A stretch of DNA of 7,648 bases from Flavobacteriales bacterium UBA3364 (GTDB lineage Bacteria > Bacteroidota > Bacteroidia > Flavobacteriales_F > PHOS-HE28): assembly GCA_002360495.1 (NCBI GenBank), contig DEQO01000046.1, forward strand, positions 1-7,648, given 5' to 3'. Positions 1-6,914 of this stretch are shown here, one piece after another (position 1 is the stretch's first letter; the number at the start of each line of letters is the position of its first letter). A model generated the notes under the pieces. The model saw only the letters and a list, made by a program, of their open reading frames with translations, was not told where the DNA came from and did no database searches. A program made the position numbers and the translations under genes.

Positions 1-94
1 ATGTTGCGCGGCCCGGCGGATCGGGAAGGCCACTCCGGTTTCAGGTGATCCGGGTGGTCGAACGGGCGCTTTTCACAAGGGTTCCGGGATGGCG

Positions 95-120
95 TCGATC
101 ATTCGGGAATGAATGATCGA
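95..120. repeat. Perfect 10-bp inverted repeat (hairpin)
   Basis: TCGATCATTC at 95-104 is the exact reverse complement of GAATGATCGA at 111-120, separated by the six bases GGGAAT. No T-tract follows on either strand, so it is not a textbook intrinsic terminator. It overlaps the stop codons of two plus-strand frames that are open from the window start, so it could end an upstream transcript. A protein-binding site is equally possible. Confidence 0.6.
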
Positions 121-130
121 ACAGTGCGGA

Positions 131-151
131 AACCCTTTCGTGGCAAGGGTT
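131..151. repeat. Perfect 7-bp inverted repeat (small hairpin)
   Basis: AACCCTT at 131-137 pairs with AAGGGTT at 145-151 around a seven-base loop. It starts ten bases after the hairpin at 95-120. The sequence CAAGGGTT in its right arm also occurs at 76-83, before the first hairpin. The stem is short enough to be a chance event on its own; its position next to a longer hairpin is the only reason to list it. Confidence 0.35.
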
Positions 152-580
152 GTAGCGCGTTCCATTCGGAAGGCAATAGTTTATTCGGAAATGAAAGTCG
201 GACCGTGCATCGGCAAGGGAGGATCCGGTGCACTGTTGGCGTACGCTCCTGTGTGCCGCAAGGCTCCTTCTTGTGGACGAGCCTGCTCCGTCGGGCGATA
301 CACCATGGTGTTTACATGCACACCGTAGGTGGGTTCCTTGGCGGACACATGCATCTTCGGGCGCAGCCACACGAGCGGTCCTGTGCGGTCAGCCGTTCCT
401 TACCTCGACACCACCCACTCCTTCGTGGTGCGGCACAGACAGCATTGGTCGCCAGCATAGGCTGCTTCACGCGCATGCACACGTTTCTCCGGGGGATGTA
501 CTAGGCTGGATTCCGTGCCATCGACCCATCCTTCGTGCGTGTCTGCGGATCCCTTCGGGTGATGCTGAACGAGACAGCGC

Positions 581-847
581 TCAACTGGCTGCTTTGCGGT
601 CCTTCTTCTCGTCCTGCATCCTGAACATGAAGTTGGGTGAGGCAAGATCACCCACATCGCAACCGAAGAGCCGGGCGATGCGCACGGCCGATTCCAGTTC
701 CAGGCCTGCTTTGCCTGCCTCCACATTGCTCAGGGTGGTCTGGCTGATACCTGCTTCCTCCGCAACATGGGCCTGCGTGTAGCGGAAGAGCTCACGCTGC
801 TGCTTGACATTGTGGCCGATGACACGGCGAAGGGTATGCTTGACCAT
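581..847 (-). CDS. Xre-family helix-turn-helix transcriptional regulator
   Basis: This 88-residue protein is essentially a single lambda-repressor-like DNA-binding domain. Residues 9-22 (VIGHNVKQQRELFR) form the first helix. The HTH core follows at about 24-45 (TQAHVAEEAGISQTTLSNVEAG, given here as overlapping TQAHVAEEAG and ISQTTLSNVEAG), then the typical 'LE.AVRIARLFGCDVGDL' helices at about 50-68. A short charged tail (DEKKDRKAAS) has no recognisable sensor domain. An open frame extends upstream to 1054, but its extra residues are low-complexity and unlike the family, so I start at the ATG whose complement is 845-847. No clear Shine-Dalgarno sequence precedes it. It is divergent from hsdR and probably represses or times the defence operon, and perhaps itself, as small Xre proteins beside RM systems often do. 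The role is inferred from position; the fold assignment is firm. Confidence 0.85.
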   Translation of the reverse strand: MVKHTLRRVIGHNVKQQRELFRYTQAHVAEEAGISQTTLSNVEAGKAGLELESAVRIARLFGCDVGDLASPNFMFRMQDEKKDRKAAS

Positions 848-866
848 GGACGAAGAAGCCGTCGAT

Positions 867-924
867 TGCGCCTTAACAAGGTAGGCGGCTACGCGCTGTT
901 TTTCGAAGGCGCACAACCGCGTAG
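867..924. repeat. Two interleaved perfect inverted repeats
   Basis: Arms lie in the order A (867-874, TGCGCCTT), B (889-895, CTACGCG), A' (906-913, AAGGCGCA), B' (918-924, CGCGTAG). Each pair is perfectly complementary and the pairs interlock, which in RNA is the topology of an H-type pseudoknot or of two mutually exclusive stems. The element lies 20-77 bases upstream of the HTH start on the minus strand, where it would be in the leader RNA or in the promoter/operator. Repeats of this length can arise by chance in GC-rich DNA. Confidence 0.35.
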
Positions 925-963
925 TTCCCCCGGTCGTTGTTGATAACCGCAGCAGTCCGTGCC

Positions 964-991
964 GGGCCGCCGGGGAAAACGAAGGCGGCCC
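964..991. repeat. GC-rich 8-bp hairpin upstream of hsdR
   Basis: GGGCCGCC at 964-971 pairs perfectly with GGCGGCCC at 984-991 around a 12-base purine-rich loop. There is no U-tract after it on either strand. If hsdR transcription starts upstream of it, it would sit in the leader about 105 bases before the ATG. It could be an attenuating structure or a protein site; function unknown. Confidence 0.4.
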
Positions 992-1095
992 ACGTTCTGC
1001 GGATCCTGGAAGAGCGGGATATCGGGTACCACGTAATGCGCGGGGATGGTCCATCGGTCTCGGGGCCGCTGCGGATTGTTACTTTCAGCGGCCTT

Positions 1096-3846
1096 ATGTC
1101 CCTCACCCCCGAACAACAAGCCCGCGAGCGCATCGACCAGATGCTGCTCGCTTCCGGCTGGACCGTTCAGGACAAGAAGGCACTGAACCCCTCGGCATCT
1201 CTCGGCGTTGCGGTTCGCGAATACGACACCGACGTGGGCCCCGCCGACTACATCCTCTTCGTGGACCGCGTACCCGTTGGCGTGGTGGAGGCCAAGAAAC
1301 CCGAGGAGGCCGAGAAGTTCACCGTGCACGAGGCGCAGGCCGAGGGCTACGCCACCGCCAAGTTGCGCTGGACCATCGGCCAGCACACGCTGCCCTTCTG
1401 CTACCTCAGCACCGGCGAGATCACCAAGCATTGGGACCTGCGCGACCCCAAGCCCCGCGCCCGCGAAGTGTTCAGCTTCCACCGGCCCGAGACCTTGCAG
1501 GATTGGCTCAAACAGGACAGCCTGCGCAGCCGCCTCACCCAGTTCCCGCCGCTGGACCCCACCCACCTGCGCGAGTGCCAGATCAGCGCCATTGCCAACC
1601 TGGAGAAGAGCCTGAGCCAGAACCGGCCCAAGGCCTTGGTGCAGATGGCCACCGGCAGCGGCAAGACCTTCACCGCCATCACCAGCGCCTACCGCCTGCT
1701 GAAGCCGCCCGTGCGCATGCGGCGCATCCTTTTCCTGGTGGACACCAAGAACCTGGGCGAGCAGGCCGAGCAGGAATTCCAGAGCTACACGCCCAACGAC
1801 GACAAGCGCAAGTTCACCGAGCTGTACAGCGTGCAACGCCTCGCCAGCAGCTACATCGACCCCGGCGCGCAGGTGTGCATCAGCACCATCCAGCGCATGT
1901 ACAGCATCCTGCAGGGCGTGGACATGGACGCATCCGCCGACGAGGCACCGGCGGCGGATGTGGCCCGCGCGATGGCCGCGGGTGGCGTAGGGGCGACGCA
2001 TGCGTCGCCCGCGCCCGCCCCCGTGGCGTACAACCCCACCATCCCGCCGGAGTTCTTCGACCTCATCATCATCGACGAGTGCCACCGCAGCATCTATAAC
2101 CTGTGGCGGCAGGTGCTGGAGTACTTCGATGCCTACCTCGTGGGCCTTACCGCCACGCCCGACAACCGCACCAAGGCCTTCTTCAACGAGAACGTGGTGA
2201 GCGAGTACACCCACGAACAGGCCGTGGCCGATGGCGTGAACGTGGGGCACGATGCCTACCTGATCGAAACGCGCATCACCAGGCAGGGCGAGACCATCAA
2301 GGCGCAGCAATACATCGACAAGCGCGACCGCCTGACCCGCGCCAAACGCTGGGAGCAGGCCGATGAGGACATCACCTACACCGGCACCCAGCTGGACCGC
2401 GATGTGGTGAACCCCAGCCAGATCCGCACCGTGATCAAGGCCTTCAAGAAGGCCATTGAAACGGAGATCTACCCCGAACGCCGCGAGGTGCCCAAGACGC
2501 TGATCTTCGCCAAGACCGACAGCCACGCGGACGACATCATCCAGATCGTGCGCGAGGAGTACGGCGAGGGCAACGAGTTCTGCAAAAAGATCACCTACAG
2601 CACCGAGGAGGACCCCAAGAGCCTGCTGGCCCGCTTCCGCAACGATTACCACCCGCGCATCGCGGTGACCGTGGACATGATCGCCACCGGCACCGACGTG
2701 CGGCCGCTGGAGGTGCTGCTCTTCATGCGCGATGTGAAGAGCCGTAACTACTTCGAACAGATGAAGGGGCGCGGCACCCGCATCCTGGATGCCGACAGCC
2801 TGCGCAAGGTGACGCCCAGCGCCACCACCGCCAAAACGCACTTCGTGATCGTGGACGCCGTGGGCGTTACCCAGAGCTGCAAGACCGACAGCCGTCCGCT
2901 GGAGCGCAAGCCCGGCGTAAGCCTGAAGGACCTGATGATGCAGGTGGTGATGGGCCAGCGCGACGAGGACACCCTCACCAGCCTGGCCAACCGACTTACC
3001 CGGCTGGAGAAGCAGATCAGCCCCAAGGAGAAGGAGGCGTTCAAGGAGAAGGCTGCTGGCCGCAGCATCCAAGGTGTGGTGAAAGAGCTCCTCGATGCGC
3101 ACGACCCGGATGTGGTGGCCGCGACCGCTGCCTCAGCTCCCGGCGTTGACCTGCCGAAGGCGGCCACGTTGGTCTTCGACGACAGCGGCTTCCGCGACTA
3201 CGTGGACAACGTGCGCAAGAAGTACGAGCAGCTTATTGATGTGGTGAACACCGACGAGGTCACCTACGCGGGCTTCGATGCACAGGCCAAGGAGAAGGCC
3301 GAGGAGACCGTGAAGCAGTTCCGGCAATTCCTCAGCAGCCAGCGCGACACCCTCACCGCCCTGCGCATTTACTACAGCCAGCCCTACCGCCGCAAGGAGC
3401 TCACCTTCCGCATGGTGCAGGAAGTGGCCGAGGCCCTACAGCAGCCGCCCTTCAACCTCACGCACGAACGCGTGTGGGCGGCCTACGAACGGGCCATGAA
3501 CCTGAAGACCGAGGGCAGCCAGCAGCGCCTGCTCACCGACCTCGTGGCCCTTATCCGCTTCGAGCTGGGTGTGGACACCGAGCTGCGCCCCTACGCCGAC
3601 ACCGTGCGGAAGAACTTCCAGGAGTGGGTGTTCCGCAAGCAGGCGGGCAACGTGAAGTTCACCGAGGCGCAGATGGCGTGGCTGCGCGGGCTGCGCGACT
3701 TCATTGCCGAAAGCGTACACCTGGACCGCGACGACCTGGAGCTGGGCACCCTGGGCCAGCAAGGCGGACTGGCCAAGATGTACCAGCTCTTTGGCGCGGA
3801 CATGGACAAGGTCATTGAGGAGTTGAACGAAACGTTGGCGGCGTGA
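1096..3846 (+). CDS. hsdR: Type I restriction endonuclease subunit R (HsdR, EcoAI/EcoEI-type)
   Basis: This 916-residue motor and nuclease subunit of type I RM complexes translocates DNA with ATP and cleaves DNA lacking the host methylation. It has an N-terminal PD-(D/E)XK nuclease (Asp51, then Glu65-x-Lys67 in VVEAKK), an SF2 helicase with Walker A ATGSGKT (185-191), DECH box (327-330), motif III LTATP (351-355) and motif VI arginines in QMKGRGTR (555-562). A C-terminal helical region of the EcoEI type (about 700-910) ends with LGQQGGLAKMYQLFG. All catalytic motifs look intact and the length fits the family. I start at 1096 because MSLTPEQQARERIDQML matches usual HsdR N-termini; the frame is open upstream to 937 but without similarity. 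Residues about 276-315 form an Ala/Pro-rich linker containing a DNA palindrome. Codons are strongly GC-biased, unlike the next three genes. It is probably the first gene of the operon; 43 bases separate it from the ZorA-like gene. Confidence 0.96.
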   Translation: MSLTPEQQARERIDQMLLASGWTVQDKKALNPSASLGVAVREYDTDVGPADYILFVDRVPVGVVEAKKPEEAEKFTVHEAQAEGYATAKLRWTIGQHTLPFCYLSTGEITKHWDLRDPKPRAREVFSFHRPETLQDWLKQDSLRSRLTQFPPLDPTHLRECQISAIANLEKSLSQNRPKALVQMATGSGKTFTAITSAYRLLKPPVRMRRILFLVDTKNLGEQAEQEFQSYTPNDDKRKFTELYSVQRLASSYIDPGAQVCISTIQRMYSILQGVDMDASADEAPAADVARAMAAGGVGATHASPAPAPVAYNPTIPPEFFDLIIIDECHRSIYNLWRQVLEYFDAYLVGLTATPDNRTKAFFNENVVSEYTHEQAVADGVNVGHDAYLIETRITRQGETIKAQQYIDKRDRLTRAKRWEQADEDITYTGTQLDRDVVNPSQIRTVIKAFKKAIETEIYPERREVPKTLIFAKTDSHADDIIQIVREEYGEGNEFCKKITYSTEEDPKSLLARFRNDYHPRIAVTVDMIATGTDVRPLEVLLFMRDVKSRNYFEQMKGRGTRILDADSLRKVTPSATTAKTHFVIVDAVGVTQSCKTDSRPLERKPGVSLKDLMMQVVMGQRDEDTLTSLANRLTRLEKQISPKEKEAFKEKAAGRSIQGVVKELLDAHDPDVVAATAASAPGVDLPKAATLVFDDSGFRDYVDNVRKKYEQLIDVVNTDEVTYAGFDAQAKEKAEETVKQFRQFLSSQRDTLTALRIYYSQPYRRKELTFRMVQEVAEALQQPPFNLTHERVWAAYERAMNLKTEGSQQRLLTDLVALIRFELGVDTELRPYADTVRKNFQEWVFRKQAGNVKFTEAQMAWLRGLRDFIAESVHLDRDDLELGTLGQQGGLAKMYQLFGADMDKVIEELNETLAA
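1982..2030. repeat. Perfect 20-bp palindrome flanked by 8-bp direct repeats, inside hsdR
   Basis: Positions 1991-2010 are a perfect palindrome with half-site GGGCGACGCA and no spacer. GTGGCGTA occurs on both sides, at 1982-1989 and 2023-2030. In the hsdR frame the palindrome encodes GATHASP (residues 299-305). From memory, the peptide string VGATHASP, and GDACVAPT read from the other strand, recur in unrelated environmental proteins as translations of a short dispersed palindrome; I cannot verify this here. It falls in the variable linker between helicase motifs Ib and II, where extra residues should be tolerated. The flanking repeats resemble a target-site duplication, but their 41-bp offset is not a multiple of three, so a simple insertion with duplication would have shifted the frame. 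Confidence 0.65.
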
Positions 3847-3889
3847 TCATTTGACCAAGAAGCGAAGCACAACCTGAACACATCAAGAC

Positions 3890-5296
3890 ATGGATCTGAC
3901 AATCATTGCGTGGTGGGTGGCGATCGGGATGATCTCCTTGTGGTTCATTATCTCCCTGTACGTGCTCATACGGGGCTGGATAAATATCAACGTGGTGAAC
4001 ATCTACATCATGGAATCCATTCCATCGGTGTTCTCCACATTAGGTGTATTTGGCACCTTCTTGGGGATAGCGGCCGGGCTGGAGAAGTTCGATGTGGATG
4101 ACATTGAGGCGAGTATCCCAAGCCTGTTAAGTGGCATGAAGACGGCCTTCTGGACGTCCATTATCGGGATCTTTCTGGGGGTGATCTCCGCCAAGTTCGT
4201 AGCAACTATCAAACGGAAGTGGGATCGCGCGGGAGTGATAACCAGCGAGGAAGTTCAGAAGCTTGCGGATCTCATTCAGGTGATCAAGGAAAGCAATGAC
4301 GAGAACAAACGACAGTTCGCAGAACTGCGCGCAGCGATCAGCAGCAGTAATGACGACAGCCTTTCCACGCACTTTGTGAAGCTAAGGCAACAGACCCGCG
4401 AAAGCGGTGATGCGATGTTGAAGGCACTCGGTGGCGATGGGGAGACGAGCTTGCTAACACAGATCCAACGCATGCGGGAAGAACAGCTTACGATCGGAAA
4501 GGAAACTGGGGCACGCGTGGATATGATCAAGGATACTGTCCTTTCCAGCCAGGAGCTGATCGCTCGGAAGTTCGATGAGTTCACGACCCTGATGGAGAAG
4601 AGCAACACCGAGGCTCTCGTCAAGGCGATCGAGAATGTGATCGGGGGCTTTAACGACAAGCTCAGTGAGTTGATCGATCGTCTCGTCAAGGAGAACTTCG
4701 AAGAGCTCAATCGTAGCGTGAAGAGCTTGAACGATTGGCAACGTGAGAACAAGGAACAAGTGGCTACACTGATCGCCCAGTTCAAGGATGTGTCCGAGCG
4801 CCTGCAGATATCGGCTCAGTCTGTCAGTTCCATTGCGACGTCCACCGATAATCTCGTGAACAATGACAGCATCCTTGTTCAGTTGGTGAAGGAATTGGAG
4901 GATGTGCTCATCAAGGAGACGAATCTGCGGCAGAGCATGGAGCTGCTGAACGTCTCGACCAAGGAGATGCAACAGAGCAGTTCTACATTGAGTCAATGGA
5001 TCGAGCGTGAGAAGACCTTCGCTGAATCGGTAGGACGGCTTATCCAAGCCCTCAAGGAAATCGAGGAGCTGCGCAACAATGCCAGCGGTTTCTGGGCCGA
5101 TTTGAAGAACCGCATGAATGAAGGAGTGGGTGTGTTGAAGGAAGGCAACGAGGAGATGAAGCGACAGGTCGGGTTGCTTGAGCGTTCGTTCCAAGAGCGG
5201 ATGAACCAAAGCTTCATCAGCCTTGACAAGGTGCTCCAAGCCATGGTAGTGGCCTATCAGAACAGAGCCAATGATGTGCTGGGCAACCGGCGTTGA
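3890..5296 (+). CDS. ZorA-like MotA/TolQ/ExbB-family proton-channel protein with long helical tail
   Basis: This 468-residue inner-membrane protein probably forms the stator/rotor-like proton channel with the ZorB-like product of the next gene. Three membrane segments are evident: about 4-28, 44-64 and 83-107. The second holds LGVFGTFLGIAAGL and the third GMKTAFWTSIIGIFLG, the MotA/TolQ/ZorA channel signatures with small polar residues (Thr56, Thr89, Ser90) that would line the ion path. Residues about 110-460 are a cytoplasmic helical and coiled-coil tail, far longer than in TolQ or ExbB. It includes a block around 228-284 (FDEF...IENVIGGFNDKL...ENFEELNRSVKSLNDWQ) that I associate with ZorA-type tails. 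In Zorya the tail links phage sensing at the envelope to effectors inside the cell. ATG at 3890 is preceded by no obvious Shine-Dalgarno. It follows hsdR by 43 bases and precedes the next gene by 19. Base composition is lower in GC than hsdR. Flagellar MotA is unlikely because of the tail and context. Confidence 0.86.
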   Translation: MDLTIIAWWVAIGMISLWFIISLYVLIRGWININVVNIYIMESIPSVFSTLGVFGTFLGIAAGLEKFDVDDIEASIPSLLSGMKTAFWTSIIGIFLGVISAKFVATIKRKWDRAGVITSEEVQKLADLIQVIKESNDENKRQFAELRAAISSSNDDSLSTHFVKLRQQTRESGDAMLKALGGDGETSLLTQIQRMREEQLTIGKETGARVDMIKDTVLSSQELIARKFDEFTTLMEKSNTEALVKAIENVIGGFNDKLSELIDRLVKENFEELNRSVKSLNDWQRENKEQVATLIAQFKDVSERLQISAQSVSSIATSTDNLVNNDSILVQLVKELEDVLIKETNLRQSMELLNVSTKEMQQSSSTLSQWIEREKTFAESVGRLIQALKEIEELRNNASGFWADLKNRMNEGVGVLKEGNEEMKRQVGLLERSFQERMNQSFISLDKVLQAMVVAYQNRANDVLGNRR

Positions 5297-5315
5297 AACC
5301 TGAGACGGACCAGCA

Positions 5316-6041
5316 ATGAGCTCTAACAGACCTCAGGAGACGTATTGGGTCAACCTGTCCGATATCATGACGGGGCTGATGGTGATCTTTCTATTCATCG
5401 CAATCACCTACATCATGCAGCAAAAGAAGCAGGAGCGGGAGAAGGACATGCTTGTGCAGGACTTCCAGAACACCAAGGTTGAGCTGTATAAGGAGTTGAA
5501 GAGGGAATTCGATGAGGATTTCAAGGAGACCAAGTGGAATGCCGTCCTAGAAGAAGACCTGTCCATCCGGTTCATGAACGAACAGGTGCTCTTCGATGAG
5601 AACAAGGATGTGCTAAAGCCCGAGTTCCAGTCCATCCTGAAGGACTTCTTCCCCCGATATATGAAGATTTTGCTCCAGGACAGGTTCAAGGAAAGCATCC
5701 TCGAGGTTCGCATCGAAGGGCACACGAACAGCAAGGGCGGTTACATCTATAATGTGGACCTGTCCCAGAGGCGAACCCGGAATGTACTGGAGTACGTGCT
5801 TTTCAACGACAGTACCACATATGCGGCTTTGCCCTCGACGGACCAGGAACTCGTCCGTTTCTGGCTCATGGCCAATGGCCTCAGCTATGGTCGTACAGTG
5901 GATGCCAGTGGAGATCTGACCCTGCGCAGCGGGAAGCCCGAAGACCTTGAACGCTCCAAGAGGGTGGAATTCCGTATAGTGACCCGCACCGAAGAAGTGC
6001 TACAGGAGCTGCTCGACAAGATCACCGAGAAGAAGCGATGA
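5316..6041 (+). CDS. ZorB-like MotB/OmpA-family protein
   Basis: This 241-residue protein has one N-terminal membrane helix (about 14-34, VNLSDIMTGLMVIFLFIAI). Asp16 sits at the position of the proton-binding aspartate of MotB, TolR and ZorB. A charged helical linker (about 36-80) leads to a C-terminal OmpA-like periplasmic domain (about 82-225): strand SIRFMNEQVLFDEN, then RIEGHTNSKGG...NVDLSQRRTRNVLEYVL, and the closing SKRVEFRI. This domain should anchor to peptidoglycan. In E. coli OmpA the acid of the 'TD' motif and an arginine contact the peptide stem; here the acid is Asn138, while the arginine pair at 152-153 is kept. The gene sits 19 bases after the ZorA-like gene, as in ZorA-ZorB pairs, and its last bases overlap the HNH gene start. 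A flagellar MotB or TolR assignment fits less well given the neighbours. Confidence 0.86.
   Translation: MSSNRPQETYWVNLSDIMTGLMVIFLFIAITYIMQQKKQEREKDMLVQDFQNTKVELYKELKREFDEDFKETKWNAVLEEDLSIRFMNEQVLFDENKDVLKPEFQSILKDFFPRYMKILLQDRFKESILEVRIEGHTNSKGGYIYNVDLSQRRTRNVLEYVLFNDSTTYAALPSTDQELVRFWLMANGLSYGRTVDASGDLTLRSGKPEDLERSKRVEFRIVTRTEEVLQELLDKITEKKR
6038..6041 (+). promoter_or_regulatory. ATGA stop/start overlap coupling zorB-like and HNH genes
   Basis: The ATG of the HNH gene (6038-6040) shares bases with the TGA of the ZorB-like gene (6039-6041). Such overlaps usually couple translation by reinitiation, and imply that the HNH protein is made in step with the membrane partner. Upstream AGAAGAAG-like purines (about 6027-6035) could assist ribosome binding. 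Confidence 0.7.
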
Positions 6042-6883
6042 GCCTGTACGACTTCCGCGACCTCAAAGCCTTTGTAAAGCGCCGGTTCGACATCGACCCG
6101 GATTCGGTCGCGTCCACGTTCCAGCGGATAACGGCGCGTCTGAACAGAGAGGAGCTTGGTCGGCGTGTTCGTCGCATGGCGGATGGCTTCTATTACAAGG
6201 ATGATGATGGCGTTGAGCACAAGGGCTTCCTATACATCGGGAAGGGCTACTCCAGGCCCTACCGCGATAGCGATACGGGAGAGGATACCATCGTCCCCCG
6301 ATTCCATACCTGCAATTGCGACACGATCGCAGGCCAGATCTTGAAAAACAACTATGACGGGCACTACGTGTTCTCGGACGTAGCAGTGGAGATGGATGAG
6401 TACGACGGCACAAAGAAGGATCCGAAGCTCTGCAGCAAGTGCCAGAACATGATGCCCCATCTTCGCAAGAGGCTGACCACTGAACAATATGAGCAGTTGC
6501 TCAGAGAAGAGGCGACCAAAGCCGGGCTCTTCAGGACAGCAGACCTGCCGAAGCACATTGACGTCTTGGAATCCGGGTACACACCGGACTGGGCCGAGAA
6601 AAGCCGTGATTACAGGCAGCGTAGGAAATTCACATGTGAGGACTGTGGCATTCAGCTGAACGAACGGTTCGTGGATGGTTTTTACCTGGAGACCCATCAC
6701 ATAAGCGGTGTGAAGACGGACAACAGGGACTTGAACCTGAGGTGCCTGTGCGTATTGTGCCATGCCAACGTGAACGATGAGCACCGGCGCAACTATGCCC
6801 ACGGACCGAATCAACGGAAGTTGAGCGACTTCATCCAGCTCTATCGAGGTAAGCTTGAAACAGTGGGGAACCGGCACCTATGA
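6038..6883 (+). CDS. HNH endonuclease with additional cysteine pairs (candidate ZorE-like effector)
   Basis: This 281-residue soluble protein has a C-terminal HNH (beta-beta-alpha-metal) nuclease domain. Its zinc-type pairs are C200-x2-C203 (FTCEDCG) and C238-x2-C241, with catalytic-type residues His220-His221 (LETHHISG), Asn233 (in DLNLRCLC) and His242 (VLCHANVND). An N-terminal region of about 190 residues lacks a family I can name; it holds FHTCNCDTI (C92, C94) and LCSKCQNMM (C132, C135), which could bind a second zinc. No signal peptide or membrane helix is seen, so it should act on DNA in the cytoplasm. By position after a ZorA/ZorB-like pair, with translational coupling, it is best read as the effector, comparable in role to HNH-bearing ZorE of type II Zorya; orthology is not established. 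It could instead be a stand-alone methylation- or modification-dependent nuclease carried in an RM operon. Confidence 0.8.
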   Translation: MSLYDFRDLKAFVKRRFDIDPDSVASTFQRITARLNREELGRRVRRMADGFYYKDDDGVEHKGFLYIGKGYSRPYRDSDTGEDTIVPRFHTCNCDTIAGQILKNNYDGHYVFSDVAVEMDEYDGTKKDPKLCSKCQNMMPHLRKRLTTEQYEQLLREEATKAGLFRTADLPKHIDVLESGYTPDWAEKSRDYRQRRKFTCEDCGIQLNERFVDGFYLETHHISGVKTDNRDLNLRCLCVLCHANVNDEHRRNYAHGPNQRKLSDFIQLYRGKLETVGNRHL

Positions 6884-6914
6884 GAACCGACAAGAGTATC
6901 TAGATGGAAGCGTG

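Larger units (their letters stand above)
1..580. other. Gene-poor region with short repeats, no supported gene
   Basis: I can support no protein-coding or RNA gene here. Several overlapping open frames exist on both strands, but their translations are rich in Arg, Cys, His and Trp, resemble no family I know, and contradict one another. Three plus-strand frames are open from the first base and stop at 46-48, 110-112 and 114-116, so the 3' tail of an upstream gene could lie here, but I cannot choose a frame. The stretch holds two small hairpins (95-120 and 131-151), the octamer ATTCGGAA at 164-171 and 183-190 with a related ATTCGGGA at 101-108, and TCCTTCGTG repeated at 419-427 and 529-537. The palindrome CACCATGGTG lies at 301-310. 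It may be decayed sequence or regulatory DNA flanking a defence island. Confidence 0.5.
848..1095. promoter_or_regulatory. Divergent intergenic region between regulator and hsdR
   Basis: This 248-bp gap separates two divergent starts, so it should hold both promoters and any operator for the HTH protein. I cannot place a convincing -35/-10 pair, or a Bacteroidota-type -33/-7 pair, on either strand. What is visible is a set of short perfect inverted repeats: TGCGCCTT 867-874 with AAGGCGCA 906-913; CTACGCG 889-895 with CGCGTAG 918-924; and a GC-rich hairpin at 964-991. The plus-strand frame is open back to an ATG at 937, but residues before 1096 do not resemble HsdR. Confidence 0.55.

Noticed and set aside
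409..430. CACCAC/GTGGTG inverted repeat as a terminator for the HTH gene
   Set aside because: The stem is only 6 bp with a 10-base loop, it is over 150 bases past the stop, and no T-tract follows on the minus strand.
228..782. Plus-strand open frame of 184 codons in the left region
   Set aside because: It overlaps the HTH gene on the other strand, is rich in Cys, Trp, His and Pro, and shows no domain. It looks like a chance frame in GC-rich DNA.
848..1054. Upstream extension of the HTH regulator to the ATG at 1054 (minus strand)
   Set aside because: The added 69 residues are low-complexity and Arg/Ser-rich, and they would overlap the presumed hsdR promoter region. The 88-residue form matches the usual size of small Xre regulators.
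937..1095. Upstream extension of hsdR to the ATG at 937
   Set aside because: The extra 53 residues do not resemble HsdR N-termini, while the sequence from 1096 matches the usual start of the family.
889..3102. Very long minus-strand open frame opposite hsdR (737 codons)
   Set aside because: It lies antisense to a fully convincing hsdR whose GC-rich codons suppress stops on the other strand. Its translation is a monotonous Leu/Val/Ala/Gly/His-rich string with no family resemblance.
3890..6041. Reading the pair as flagellar MotA/MotB or TolQ/TolR
   Set aside because: The first protein has a roughly 350-residue helical tail after three membrane segments, and the neighbours are restriction and HNH genes with no flagellar or Tol genes. 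This favours a ZorA/ZorB-like pair.
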